A DNA stretch of 64,000 nucleotides from Bufo bufo (lineage: Eukaryota > Chordata > Amphibia > Anura > Bufonidae), in assembly GCF_905171765.1 (NCBI RefSeq), contig NC_053398.1, positions 52,264,338 through 52,328,337 of the forward strand, read 5' to 3'. Below are positions 1 through 10,699 of the stretch, in pieces. How positions within the stretch are numbered: the stretch's first letter is position 1; every line of letters starts with the position of its first letter. The notes under the pieces were generated by a model. The model had not been told where the DNA came from. It searched no databases and saw only the letters and a program-made list of their open reading frames with translations. The translations under genes and the position numbers were made by a program.

Positions 1-1438
1 TTTGACCATGAGACAAACCCCCACAGCTCTGGTTGCTGCAACAAAAATCATTTGGACAGTTCTCAAATCAAAACAGTAATGTCATAAAATGACAAAGGTA
101 ATATTCAGTACCATAAAAGCCATTTTCCAGGTGAGGACATGATCTTTACACATCAACCCTCCGGCCCTTGGTCAACTAGCTCAGTACAAGACCAGGGGAT
201 ATTATCCACAGTCATATATGCTTGTTCAGGTTCAGGTTCATGCTGCGGTGCCCTGGTGAGGTTGTAGCTTTGTGCTGCAACAAGGCTGTTATATTGGTGA
301 TCTGGGCCCGCCACAGTCCCACTCTCTCCTGTGAGGACGGACGCCACTTCTCTTACTTAGCTGCTCTCCGGCCCACTCCCTTTCCTCCAGCTTTGTTGGT
401 GCCTATCGCTGCCATCCTCCTGGTCTGCATGACTGTTCCATAGGGTGCACGCACGGTCACTCTCGGCCTCCTCAAGAGCTAGTGCGTTTACATCTAATTT
501 CTTCTTCAGCCAATTGCTGGTCGTCCCTGTATATTTAAGGTGCCCTCCCCAGTGGGGAGGGGGGGGGGGGGTGCCTGAACTTTAGATCATCTCTAGCAAA
601 AGTGTGATTTTCTAAATACCTATGTATCGAGCTACAGTCTGACAAATGACTGACTCCTAGCCGCCTGCCCTGATCTTAGCCTGTTCTCGGATTGCCCTAC
701 TGCTGCCTGCCCTAACTTTGGACTTGTCCCTCAAACACACTAGCCTGCCTTGACTTTGGCCTGTCTCTTGACTAGGTATATTGTCTGACCTCTGGTTGCA
801 TTAGAGTATCTGATGTAAAGCATCCATGATCAGCATCAACACACCAAAACGCATTGTCACCAAGGTTACCAATACAAATATTAGACCTACTAACCTATGA
901 GTGCCTCTCCCCTTCTATGTTTGCTGAAACTTGCTAGGGTATGATGGGGATCCTAAGTTATGTCATGCATTTATAAATAAATACCCATTTTGCATTTTCC
1001 AAACTTCTTAAGAACATTATAACACAGGGTGTGAGAAGGGGATGCTGGGCTACAAGACTTGTTTAGGTTGTCAGGAGCTAAGGCCAGGCAGACCACCATA
1101 ACCTGCACTGTCCTGACATGTGGCTATTGCATTGTTTTTTCAATCTCATTGGGTCAGTGTCCTATACCATAAACATTTGATTGGCTTTGTGTTTGCATCT
1201 TTATGTATAAACACTGAGAACGGGGAAACCCGGAATTCTACTGTACACCAACTCTGTGTGCTTGCTGTCCCTGGCCGGTGAATTGCTTGAGCCTGGACTT
1301 TATTTTCATTAGAGGAAGCTACTCTAACAGTGGGGATCAGCTTGTCATTCCAAGTACCTAGCCTCTGTTTAGCCTGCTCGACCTCCATCTGAACCTCAGA
1401 ATCTGCAAGGATTACCAAAAGCATACTACCATTTTGCG
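1..1438. other. Non-coding stretch without a recognisable gene
   Basis: I see no credible coding sequence here. There is a homopolymer G run near 559-571. A CT-rich segment at about 661-790 resembles 2545-2660 (listed separately). The short open frames carry no motif. Confidence 0.6.
661..790 (+). repeat. Upstream member of a direct-repeat pair around a Ty3/gypsy remnant
   Basis: This CT-rich segment resembles 2545-2660 in the same orientation; both contain the phrases 'tagcctgttct' and 'ttggcctgtctc'. The pair brackets the gypsy pol remnant at 1451-1985, so they may be remains of its LTRs or untranslated regions. No clean TG...CA ends or target duplication are visible. Confidence 0.45.
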
Positions 1439-1450
1439 GACGTCTTTAAC

Positions 1451-1985
1451 ATGAAGGAGACAGAGTCCTTGCCGCCAAATCGATCTTATGACTGTCGAGT
1501 TGACTTGGTTCTTGGATCCACACCTCCTCATGGCCGTATATACCCTCTGTCTACTCTGGAGACCCAAGCCATGTCAGAATATATGAAGGAGAACCTAGAT
1601 AGAGGGTTTATTCACAAACCGTCTTCTCCAGCTGGAGCCATCCTCCATTCTCTACATTCCTGAATCTCCCTAGTAGCACATCGCAATGGACTTTATTACT
1701 GACTTGCTGACCTCCTCTGGATGCAGTTATTTGGGTGATGGTGGTGGACCGATTTTCTAAAATGGCCCATTTTATATGTTAGTAATGTTCATTCTTCCTT
1801 CTGCCAGTCAGTTAACCAAGATAATCATTCTTCATATCTTTTGTCTTCATAGACGCCCTCTGCATATTATATCCAATGGAGGAGTTCAGTTTACTTCAAG
1901 GTTCTGGAGAGAAGTTTGTAAACTTCTGTACATATCCTTAGACTACTTCTATTCATAACATGCCCAGTCTAATGGTCAGGTTAAA
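1451..1985 (+). pseudogene. Ty3/gypsy retrotransposon pol remnant (RT lead-in plus integrase core)
   Basis: The first 60-odd codons (1451-1640) read like the segment just before the reverse transcriptase core of vertebrate Ty3/gypsy elements: LPPNRSYDCRVDL, then GRIYPLS, EYMKENL and GFIHKPSSPAGA. The reading then breaks. From about 1686 the sequence jumps to integrase-like residues (MDFITDL, then VVVDRFSKMAHF across a frameshift). At 1840-1975 it resembles the later integrase core (HIISNGGVQFTSRFWREVCKLL, then a tract like HAQSNGQV). The RT palm, RNase H and zinc-binding region are missing between these blocks, so this is an internally deleted, frameshifted copy. Family recognition is firm for both blocks; the element ends are not resolved. 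Confidence 0.82.
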
Positions 1986-2012
1986 GGTGTTCTCTGGGAA
2001 TAAAAAAAAAAC

Positions 2013-2300
2013 TTAAAGGGGTTTTTCGATATATTTTTTTTACTGATTTATCCTCTGGATAGGTCATCCGTATCTGAGCGGTGGTGGTCCGACACCCGGG
2101 GCCCTCATCAATGATCTGCTTGAGAAGGCAGCAGTGCTCCTCTCTGCTTTTCTTAGGCCAGTGACAGGTGATCAGGTAAACAAGGGAAGGCTGCGCTTGC
2201 ACTGAGCGCATCCTTCCCTTCAACCAGCTGATCGGTGAGGGTTCCAGGTGTTGGACCCCTGCCGATCTGATAATGCTGACAGGTCTTCAATATTCACCCC
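2013..2300 (+). repeat. Kolobok/T2-type dispersed repeat (left end TTAAAGGGG)
   Basis: It starts with TTAAAGGGG and runs into a 'cctctggataggtcatc' and 'ggtccgacacccggg' segment that recurs at about 14128-14450 and 30085-30182. The end sequence resembles the TTAAAGGRR ends reported for Xenopus T2/Kolobok MITEs. The right end is not clear. Confidence 0.55.
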
Positions 2301-2682
2301 TTCGGGCATTTTCACGTACATATACATGGGGGAATGTGCTCTCTTGCCTCTTCCCCATGTGCCTGTATGTGATCCGATCGGGCAGGTGCAGAAGCTGCGC
2401 CTGCTCAATTAGCGCCACGGGCCCCCGTGCTGGTTGCTATGGCAAAGGCATCGGACCTGCCAGCTACAGAAGCCTAGCAGATCCAGCCCCCAGTGTCTTA
2501 CACTGTATTATGCTGACAGTCAATGAAGCATGCATTAAAACAGGGATGTTTAGCCTGTTCTTTGATTGTCCTACTGCCACCTGCTGTGACTTCCGGCTTG
2601 TCTCTCGAATATGCTAGTATGCTGCCTGACCTGACCTTGGCCTGTCTCCTGAATTTGTATGCTGCACACGGTTTTTAACTAC

Positions 2683-3165
2683 TAAGGCTACTTTCACACT
2701 AGCGTTTTTTCTGGATCCGGCAGGGCTCAGCAAATACGCTTCCGTTACTGATAATACAACCATCTGCAACTATTATGAACAGATCCAGTTGTATTATCTT
2801 TAATATAGCCAAGACGGATCCATCATGAACTCCTTTGAAAGTCAATGGGGGACGGATCCGTTTTCTATTGTGTCAGAGTTAAACGGATCCGTCCCTATTG
2901 ACTTGCATTGTGGGTCATGACGGATATGTCTTGCTCTGCATCCCATGATGGAAAGAAAACCTCAACTTGCTGCGGTTTGCTCTCCAGTATGGGAATGCAA
3001 CCAAACGGAACAGAATGCTTTTTGGAGCATTCCGTTTTATTCAGTTACGTTTTGTCCCCATTGACAATGAATGAGGACAAAACGGAAGTGTTTTTCTCCA
3101 GTATTGAGATCCTATGACAGATCACAATACCAGAAAATAGAAACGCTAGTGTGAAAGTAGCCTTA
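2683..3165. mobile_element. Harbinger-like MITE inserted in the ERV 5' LTR
   Basis: The ends are inverted copies of about 23 bp (GGCTACTTTCACACTAGCG and its complement). The flanks read TAA on the left and TTA on the right, so the 3-bp TWA duplication is imperfect. The interior carries 'ggatccg' and 'cggatcc' motifs shared with the element at 9003-9395. The matching region of the other LTR (around 4840) lacks this insert. Confidence 0.75.
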
Positions 3166-4041
3166 GTTGGTATGGTCAGGAAGTATTGCCTTATATGAAT
3201 AACTAATCAAATTACTAGTTTCGATTTTCACCCCCTTGGTGGTGTGCCTCCTTTGTTTTCTTCACCTATAAATCTCTGAATGTTTTGATAATAAATGGGA
3301 AAATTGCTTCAGACCACAGCGGGTCTTGTGTGTTTCCTCCGAGCTCCCTCCCGGCACTGGTGGTGTGAAAAAAAAAACTAGTCCAAGTACTTCATGAGTG
3401 TATGGATCCTGTTTCCATCTGTGGAATGGTTGCATTGTGTTTGTTTGTTTTTGGTTTGCCTGTTTATTAGTGTATTGAACGTATGTGCAAGAGAAGTAGT
3501 GCGCAGCAAATAGAAGGCGTTGCCCTAAAATGTTTTCAGGGGTAGCCACTGAGAGCACTCACAAAAGCTTCTAATAATTAAAGGACTACAGGTTTACGGC
3601 TTCATAGTGACAGGTTTGCATCCCCCCATAAGCTGATGTTATTTACGGTAGTGAGAAGAACAAAGGATTTCAGCCCCATAGCGAAATGTACGAGCAACAC
3701 TCAAGGTAGAAAAGGGACCAACAAGGATCCCAGCTGCAGAAGTAGTAAGGGAGAGAAAAGGCAGACAGGCAGTGAAGAACATCAACAAGCTAATGAAAGG
3801 TGTAGATATACCCGGTGGTAAACTTAATCCAGAGTAGTAAGAAAAAGCATGTAGGCAGAAGTCTGGCTGCAAGTATCAAGGGAAGTGCATAGAGGCTCGT
3901 AGAGAGACAGAGAAAGTGGCAAGTATTATGAATGTTATCACGATAATGTTAAACCACTTCCCCAACAGAGAAAGGAAGAAGTAGGTCTGCCACCCTATAA
4001 TGGTCCTGTAGTGTTTGCAGAACCCAGATTGAAGTTGTGCT

Positions 4042-4826
4042 GTGTGTGGTGCTCCTCATTCACACCACACTAAAGGATTGTATCCTGTGTTGACCGTACC
4101 CGATTCACTGTCCCCACGGACACGCATGTTTTTAGGAATGCCTGGGGTCAGTGAGGTCAACACAAAGAAAGGTGAGGAGGAAAAGTTAGACCAAGCAACT
4201 GTAATTCCTCCGACCTCTGGTGTAGTCACTCCAGAGGTGCCAAACCTTAGTATGGAAGGGATGCAGACATTGGTTTAAATGGTCCACCCTTCACCCCTTC
4301 GGTAAGACCCCAAAACCCTGTTTGAGTGGGCAAAGGATAAGTTGCCAGGATAAGTCCCAAGAGAAGGGAGAGACAGTGGAAAAGTTCTTTGCTTCCATGG
4401 ACACTTGTCCTTGTGTAGGAGTGGATAGGAAAGTAGTACACTCACCTTTAACTGAACCCATTTGCCCCTGGAAGTGCTTGCCCGGTTGCTGGTCTGTGAC
4501 ACTGGCCCCTGTTGCCCCTGGGTGCAGACTTGATTGCAAAAGTACGTGCCAGCATCTCATACCAGGAGGATGGCACTGTGGAACTAACAGGTGCTCTCAA
4601 TGACCAGAAACTTTGTTGGCCGTGATAAAACTCCCTGGTCCATGTTTGTGCCAGTACTCCCAGAAGATGAAAAGGAAGCCCTGCTTGTGGGACTTCCAGA
4701 CCATCTGTGGGCTACTGGACCCACCGATGTTGGCAAGCTCCCGGTCCCTCCTGTAAAAGTGTAGCTGGAACCTGGTGCCCCCCTTCTCAGGAAGATGCAT
4801 CCCATGAGGGATAAGATGCTGCACAC
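4042..4826 (+). pseudogene. Degraded retroviral gag/protease/RT-junction remnant
   Basis: The frame that opens at 4042 is not recognisable itself. From about 4520 the translation, across several stops and shifts, resembles the second half of a retroviral protease (a DLIAKV...GTVELTG-like stretch) and then the protease-RT spacer of class I endogenous retroviruses (LVGLPDHLWATGPTDVG followed by PVKV and a PG.P segment). It ends at the purine tract before the downstream LTR, so most of pol and all of env are absent. The open frames at 4322-4603 and on the other strand are by-products. Assignment to class I is by motif memory. Confidence 0.6.
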
Positions 4827-4879
4827 GCTTTTTAACTACTAGGATGCTGTTAGTATAGTCAGGAAGTATTGCCTTATAT

Positions 4880-5169
4880 CAGGGGTGCACAACCTGCGGC
4901 CCGGGGGCCACATGCGGCCCTCGATACCATTCTGTGTGGCCCCCAACCATCTGGTAACAGACATGTATGTCTATGTCTTACAGCTGCTCACATGTATCTT
5001 TCATGTATTGTCCCATTAGATGGGAATACTAGAAGTGTAATCATTTATGTCAATATGCCAAAAATATAGTATTTCAGTTGGTAATACCTCTTCAAGTTTT
5101 ATTTTCGGCCCTTGGAATTGCTTTAGGCTGACAATGTGGCCCCCAACCAGAAAAGGTTGTGCACCCCTG
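4880..5169. mobile_element. hAT-type MITE with perfect 8-bp target duplication
   Basis: This 290-bp element has 15-bp perfect terminal inverted repeats (CAGGGGTGCACAACC). The 8-bp duplication CCTTATAT lies at 4872-4879 and 5170-5177. The paralogous LTR at about 3190 shows the uninterrupted site ('gccttatatgaataac'), so the insertion has an internal empty-site control. The interior has 'gcggcccgggggcc' and 'gtggcccccaac', typical of short hAT derivatives. It has no coding capacity. Confidence 0.93.
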
Positions 5170-5313
5170 CCTTATATGAATAACTAATCAAATTACTAGT
5201 TTTGATTTTTACCCCCTTGGCGGTGTTCCTCTTTTGTTTTAATTACCCATAAGTCTCTGTATGTTTTGATAATAAATGGGAAAATTGCTTGAGACCACAG
5301 CGGGTCTTGTATG

Positions 5314-6253
5314 TGACTAATGTAAAAAATGAAAATCAGACATCATATAGTACATGACAATCTACAACACTAGAACCACACAGTACACAGCCCTGTACCT
5401 CACATGGATCCAGAGATATCTCCATTCATTGCTCTGCTGGATTTATATCAAGCTGACAAGGGGAGTCTACTTTCTGCAGCAGCTATGAGGGGGGCATGTC
5501 CATTCTGCTGCAGCTCTCTTCCGATCATTAAGAGGGCAGTTGAAGGATGAAAATGAGCATGTGCGGCCTTCTCAACAGCAGGTGGCGCTATAAAGATACC
5601 TTTTATTGAATAAATCTGTGGCTATTTTTAATTACATGCAATAACAAAAGTATTCAGATCCAGGTGCTGGCTTGAAAACTGTAGAATATTTTTGATGGAA
5701 CAACCCCTTTAAGAATCCTCAAGACAGATCATCAATATGAGATTGATAGGGGTCTGACTCACAGCACCTCCACAGATCAGTTGTTTAAAGGGGCTGCAGC
5801 ACTCACCTCTTTGCCATCGGCTCTACAGTTGGTTCTCTTTGTCGCTGTTGGAGTCCATCATGGTAAGCATATGGAAATGCCTTTATTTTCAGTTTATAAT
5901 GAAACAGCATAATACGTCCTGTGGACACAGCTGGGGTTCCTTGAAGATATTCAGCTTAAAATTCTTCACCTTTCCTCCACTGAGGACTACTTCTGCTGTC
6001 AGCTATGGCTCTGCGTTCTGGCCTTCAAGACCAAAACCCTATTGGTGGAATCTAACGTGTCACTTTATGTGGTAATATCTTTGGAATGTTTTTACTTATC
6101 CAAGTGATTCTGAAATTATTTTTTCAACTAGCACATAGAGCTTTATTAGTGGCAAATTCAGGTGAATATTTTTTTTTATAAAAACAAATTAAATTTACCC
6201 CAAATCCTTAAAAATATAAAATGTGCACAATTTGAATTTCTCAGCGATTTTTA
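5314..6253. other. Non-coding spacer with T2-like fragments
   Basis: No supported gene. A right-type end ('aacaaccccttta') is near 5700-5712 and a left-type end ('tttaaaggggctgc') near 5784, suggesting fragments of Kolobok/T2-like repeats. The segment at 6050-6130 ('acgtgtcactttatgtgg') matches 54080-54110 and belongs to a dispersed AT-rich repeat. Confidence 0.5.
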
Positions 6254-6552
6254 TACACTGCTCAAAAAAATAAAGGGAACACTTAAACAACACAATGTAA
6301 CTCCAAGTCAATCACACTTCTGTGAAATCAAACTGTCCACTTAGGAAGCAACACTGAGTGACAATCAATTTCACATGTTGTTGTGCAAATGGGATAGACA
6401 ACAGGTGGAAATTATAGGCAATTAGCAAGACACCCCCAATAAAGGAGTGGTTCTGCAGGTGGTGAACACAGACCACTTCTCAGTTCCTATGCTTCCTGGC
6501 TGATGTTTTGGTCACTTTTGAATGCTGGCGGTGCTTTCACTCTAGTGGTAGC

Positions 6553-8049
6553 ATGAGACGGAGTCTACAACCCACACAAGTGGCTCAGGTAGTGCAGCTT
6601 ATCCAGGATGGCACATCAATGCGAGCTGTGGCAAGAAGGTTTGCTGTGTCTGTCAGCGTAGTGTCCAGAGCATGGAGGCGTTACAAGGAGACAGGCCAGT
6701 ACATCAGGAGACGTGGAGGAGGCCGTAGGAGGGCAGCAACCCAGCAGCAGGACCGCTACCTCCGCCTTTGTGCAAGGAGGAACAGGAGGAGCACTGCCAG
6801 AGCCCTGCAAAATGACCTCCAGCAGGCCACATATGTGCATGTGTCTGCTCAAACGGTCAGAAACAGACTCCATGAGGGTGATATGAGGGCCCGACGTCCA
6901 CAGGTGGGGATTGTGCTTACAGCCCAACACCGTGCAGGATGTTTGGCATTTGCCAGAGAACACCAAGATTGGCAAATTCGCCACTGGCACCCTGTGCTCT
7001 TCACAGATGAAAGCAGGTTCACACTGAGCACATGTGACAGAGTCTGGAGACGCCGTGGAGAACGTTCTGCTGCCTGCAACATCCTCCAGCATGATCACCA
7101 AAAAAATGAATGAAAATAACTTACATATGTATGAAGATCCAAACAACTTTATTGTAAGTATATATAAACATATAAACAATACATACATATATAATAAAAC
7201 AGGCAGCACAAGGCGGGACACACAGATGAGTAGCAGGACCCAAGGAGAGGCCGGGAGATCGATGCACGAAATAACAGGGAAAAAGATTGCTAGCTGAAAG
7301 AGCATACCTCAAAACCTCATAGCAGCAACGCCCCAAACAAAGTGCAAAGGAAGCGATTGTAGAGATTGAGGTTGAAATAAAAAGGACAAAGTATAAACAT
7401 ACCCTGGATGGTGCAGAGATCTCTCGGCCGACTCCTGACCCAACGCCGTTTCTTCCGGGGATACGGAAACACATAGAAACATCTCCCCTATATAGTGCCC
7501 ACACAGGTGTGTGGAGGATAATTAAAATTGCAGGACCTGAGTGAACGTTCTGCTGCCTGCAACATCCTCCAGCATGACCGGTTTGGCATTGGGTCAGTAA
7601 TGGTGTGGGGTGGCATTTCTTTGGAGGGACGCACAGCCCTCCATGTGCTCGCCAGAGGTAGCCTGACTGCCATTAGGTACCGAAATGAGATCCTCAGACC
7701 CCTTGTGAGACCATATGCTGGTGCGGTTGGCCCTGGGTTCCTAATGCAAGACAATGCTAGACCTCATGTGGCTGGAGTGTGTCAGCAGTTCCTGCAAGAC
7801 GAAGGCATTGATGCTATGGACTGGCCCGCCCGTTCCCCAGACCTGAATCCAATTGAGCACATCTGGGACATCATGTCTCGCTCTATCCACCAACGTCACG
7901 TTGCACCACAGACTGTCCAGGAGTTGGCAGATGCTTTAGTCCAGGTCTGGGAGGAGATCCCTCAGGAGACCGTCCGCCACCTCATCAGGAGCATGCACAG
8001 GCGTTGTAGGGAGGTCATACAGGCACGTGGAGGCCACACACACTACTGA
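6553..8049 (+). pseudogene. Tc1-like transposase, split by an insertion
   Basis: The enzyme would bind the transposon ends and cut and paste the element with a DDE catalytic triad. The N-terminal part (6553 to about 7094) has a helix-turn-helix domain ([41 protein letters not shown] region), a basic linker, a second HTH and the first catalytic block ([13 protein letters not shown]). The C-terminal part (about 7543-8049) holds the glycine-rich VMVWGGIS block, the second Asp in MQDNARPHVA and the third acidic residue in [12 protein letters not shown]. The coding frame is intact on both sides apart from the 7095-7542 insertion. The first part's frame runs into the insert and stops there. Confidence 0.93.
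7095..7542 (-). mobile_element. 448-bp insertion with a 35-bp target duplication; possible Penelope-like 3' fragment
   Basis: The 35-bp host sequences at 7060-7094 and 7543-7577 are identical as I read them, so they are a long target-site duplication. On the minus strand the insert has an AATAAA (plus 7148-7153) near one end and, about 290 bp away, a block with GAAACGGCGTTGGGTC (near 7435-7460). That block resembles the 3' half of the hammerhead motifs at 36.5 and 52.2 kb. The CUGAUGA box is not preserved. There is no coding region. Assignment to the Penelope-like class is an inference from these shared features. Confidence 0.5.
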
Positions 8050-8310
8050 GCCTCATTTTGACTTGTTTTAAGGACATTACATCAAAGTTGGATCAGCCTG
8101 TAGTGTGTTTTTCCACTTTAATTTTGAGTGTGACTCCAAATCCAGACTTCCATGGGTTGAAAAATTTGATTTCCATTTTTTTATTTTTGTGTGATTTTGT
8201 TGTCAGCACATTCAACTATGTAAAGAACAAAGTATTTCAGAAGAATATTTAATTAATTCAGATCTAGGATGTGTTATTTTTGTGTTCCCTTTATTTTTTT
8301 CAGCAGTGTA

Positions 8311-9002
8311 CTTATTACCGTTTCAGGTCACAATCTGAGCTTTGTATCAATCTATTCACGCATCATTGATATGAAGAAATCTGTTCACGATACCACATCT
8401 ATTATCCATATGGATCTCTCTGCATAATATCTGAGACGATATACAATACTTGAACGAACTTTGCCTTTATCTTGGGATTTTTATTTCAGGCTCTTTTACA
8501 GCTTTCCAGCTGACATCCGTATACTATTTCTCCATCCTTGGAACATTTTATTGAATAATCATAGTGCTGCTATTATTTGACTATATTTTTTTGAACATTG
8601 ATATATATTTTATACTACTTTATATATATATATTTTAATCACCTTTTCTTTTATTTATACTCTACATCTTTGTCTTAGTATCATATTCTACCCATATATT
8701 AATAGATTTTATTGACCTACTGCATATTTAGTCTATGTGATTCCATCTATAAGAGTGCACATCAAGTTGATTTTTACCTTCATTTTTTTCAATGCCTGTC
8801 GGCTCCGCATTGGGGTAGGGGTGGCTAACCTGAGCAGGGGCGTGCCTTACCGGACCTGGGGGCGGGATTTTTAAGGCCTTCTTTTGAGGGTGGCCTGAAT
8901 GGCCACCCTACCTGCCCCCTGAACTATGACCTCCGCAGCACTCCGCTCTCTTAAAGCCTATGGACACCTTTGTGCACTAAAAATCAGTAACCTCATATCT
9001 TA
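8311..9002. other. AT-rich non-coding spacer
   Basis: No gene or clear repeat end seen. An AT-rich stretch (about 8540-8700) with short TA runs is followed by a GC-richer block (8800-8930) that includes a 'ggtggcctgaatggccacc' hairpin near 8890. Confidence 0.5.
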
Positions 9003-9395
9003 GGGTACTTTCACACTAGCGTTAAAGTTTTCCGGTATTGAGTTCCGTCCTAGGGGCTCAATACCAGAAAAAACGCTTTAGTTTGGTCCCTATTCATTGT
9101 CAATGGGGACAAAACTGAACTGAACATAACGCATGCATTCCATTACGTTTAGTTTCCAGACTGCATGCTGCTTTTTTCTTTTCGTCCCTGGGATGCGGAG
9201 CAAAACGGATCCGTGATGACCCCCAATGCAAGTCAATGGGGATCGATCCGTTTTCTCTGACAATAGAAATTGCATCTGTCCTCCATTGACTATTAATGGA
9301 GTTCAAAACTGATGCAGATGGTTGAATTATCAGTAACTGAAGCGTTTTTGCTGGACCCTGCCGGATCCAGCAATAACGCTAGTGTGAAAGTACCC
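9003..9395. mobile_element. Harbinger-like MITE with TTA target duplication
   Basis: Terminal inverted repeats GGGTACTTTCACACTAGCGTT and complement are flanked by TTA on both sides (9000-9002 and 9396-9398). The interior shares phrases with 2683-3165 ('caatggggacaaaac', 'ggatccg'), so the two are related. Non-coding. Confidence 0.85.
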
Positions 9396-9398
9396 TTA

Positions 9399-10007
9399 CC
9401 ATAATGCAGCACATAATTGTCATGGTCCCTCGGGTGACTGATGTCAGGAGATCAAGAAGACTGGCTGAGCGTGGAGGCATCTAACAGCCTCCTTGATTTC
9501 TCTTGATTCAGTATTGACAGGGTTAATGACCACTTCCCTTTTCTCAGCTGTTGCTCAGTGGTCATCACTTCTACCCTTTATAGTCTGACCCCTCCCTTCT
9601 GACTATGCGGTAGATAGCTTTATTTGGGTTTGGCTGAGCTGGTGTGAGGTCGCCTCTGGTGTTCCTGCTCATCCCTCTCTTCAAAAGTTGTCACGTTTGT
9701 TTGTATTTTGCATTATTCCCTGTTGTTTGTATCTGGGCCTGAGACAGAGACTTCCATTCGTCCATCTGGGGAGGAATGAGTTGTCTCTGGTCCTAACTTT
9801 ATTCCAGGGCCTTATAGGGAAACTGGGGCCTAGTGCAGCGATCTACAGTCAGAACCGTGGTGTTATAAGCAGGATATACTGTAGATCTCATTACTGACGC
9901 TCTTACTACCTGAATACAGTATTTGTGTGCAGTCCGCACACTGAGCGGTCACTTTTCCCCCACAGATTAGTACAGTGTGATATACAATGCTATGTGCACA
10001 TATAAGT
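9399..10007. other. Non-coding stretch, possibly an old LTR
   Basis: A segment from about 9417 ('ttgtcatggtccctcgg') has the composition of an LTR, with a tattta-like box and CT-rich tail. I cannot find a matching end, a second copy or a target duplication, so this is only a suggestion. No gene is supported. Confidence 0.3.
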
Positions 10008-10699
10008 ACACAGGGGGGGAGATTTATCAAAACTGGTGTAAAGTAGAACAGGCTTAGTTGCCCATAGCAACCAATCAGATTCCTCCTTTCATTGTCACGT
10101 CCTGCCCTGTGGGTGTTCTGAGGAGATCTGTCAGAGTTGCTGCACATGACTCGATCTGACAATTTGTTTTGTTGTGGGTTTGAACTGAATCCCACCTCCT
10201 CCCAGGTGTTGATCTTTTGGTAATTGGTGAGGCTATTTATTCCTCCCTCTCCCTATAGCCTTTGCGGGTTATAGTTCTGCCTTGTGTGAGCTCTGGAAGT
10301 TTGGTGGATCGTCTGCTCCAACACATCTCTAGATAAGTCCTTTTCCCTTTTTCCGTCTGTGTCTGTTTTTACTAGGCCTCTAGGGTGACGCTAGCTCCTT
10401 TGGTTGTTGAAGGAGCTGGGTGTCTCTTTCCCTCTTCACTACAGCTGAGGGTTTGGTTCAGTTTGTTATAGTCTTAGGTATGTGGCATGTGCATATCTAC
10501 CATTGAGATATGCACATGGGCATAGCAGCTTAGGGAAAGTGTTTTAGGGATTGCTAGGAGGTGACCCCTTTGTTCCCTAGCATTTGGGGCCTTGTCAGTT
10601 GTTTTGTTTGCCTTGTCGTGTTCTGTTTCCTTCCCTTATCTTACCTACCGTGACATTCATTTTCCAATGAAGCTGTGAAAAATGAAAGGAGGAATCTGA
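10008..10699 (+). repeat. Dispersed repeat interrupted by a solo LTR
   Basis: The outer pieces (10017-10092 and 10656-10698) join into one short repeat that starts 'gagatttatcaaaactggtg' and has inverted 'cctcctttcatt' and 'aatgaaaggagg' arms around its end. The solo LTR at 10093-10655 splits these arms. Confidence 0.65.
10093..10655. mobile_element. Solo LTR (563 bp) with 5-bp target duplication
   Basis: The segment begins TGTCACG and ends CGTGACA, so it has the TG...CA ends of an LTR, and TTCAT flanks it on both sides (10088-10092 and 10656-10660). There is no internal region, which points to recombination between the two LTRs of a former element. A hairpin ('gtgcatatct' and 'agatatgcac') lies near 10488-10515. 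Ty3/gypsy or retroviral origin cannot be decided from the LTR alone. Confidence 0.85.

Larger units (their letters stand above)
2660..5313 (+). mobile_element. Class I-like endogenous retrovirus remnant with two MITE-interrupted LTRs
   Basis: Two direct copies of an LTR-like sequence (2660-2682 plus 3166-3325, and 4827-4879 plus 5178-5313) flank a 1.5 kb internal region. Both begin TGCTGCACACG, both carry an AATAAA signal (3290-3295 and 5271-5276), and both end in a shared 'accacagcgggtcttgt' block. A purine tract (GAGGGATAAGA) directly precedes the downstream copy, as expected of a polypurine tract. The first copy is interrupted by a MITE at 2683-3165 and the second by a hAT MITE at 4880-5169. 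The internal region has a degraded protease-to-RT segment. I could not find a convincing primer-binding site, and the 3' LTR boundary is approximate. Confidence 0.72.
6256..8308 (+). mobile_element. Tc1-like DNA transposon (family with TIR CACTGCTCAAAAAAATAAAG)
   Basis: The ends are inverted copies (left CACTGCTCAAAAAAATAAAG; right complement CACTGCTGAAAAAAATAAAG) flanked by TA at 6254-6255 and 8309-8310, the Tc1/mariner signature. It is about 2.05 kb because a 448-bp insert (7095-7542) splits the transposase. Without that insert and one 35-bp duplicate it would be about 1.57 kb, a normal Tc1 length. Confidence 0.95.

Noticed and set aside
2660..2664. 4-5-bp target duplication 'tgta' or 'ttgta' around the ERV remnant
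   Set aside because: The same letters are part of the LTR-like similarity at its 3' end ('cttgtgtg' versus 'cttgtatg'), so the match cannot be told from LTR sequence.
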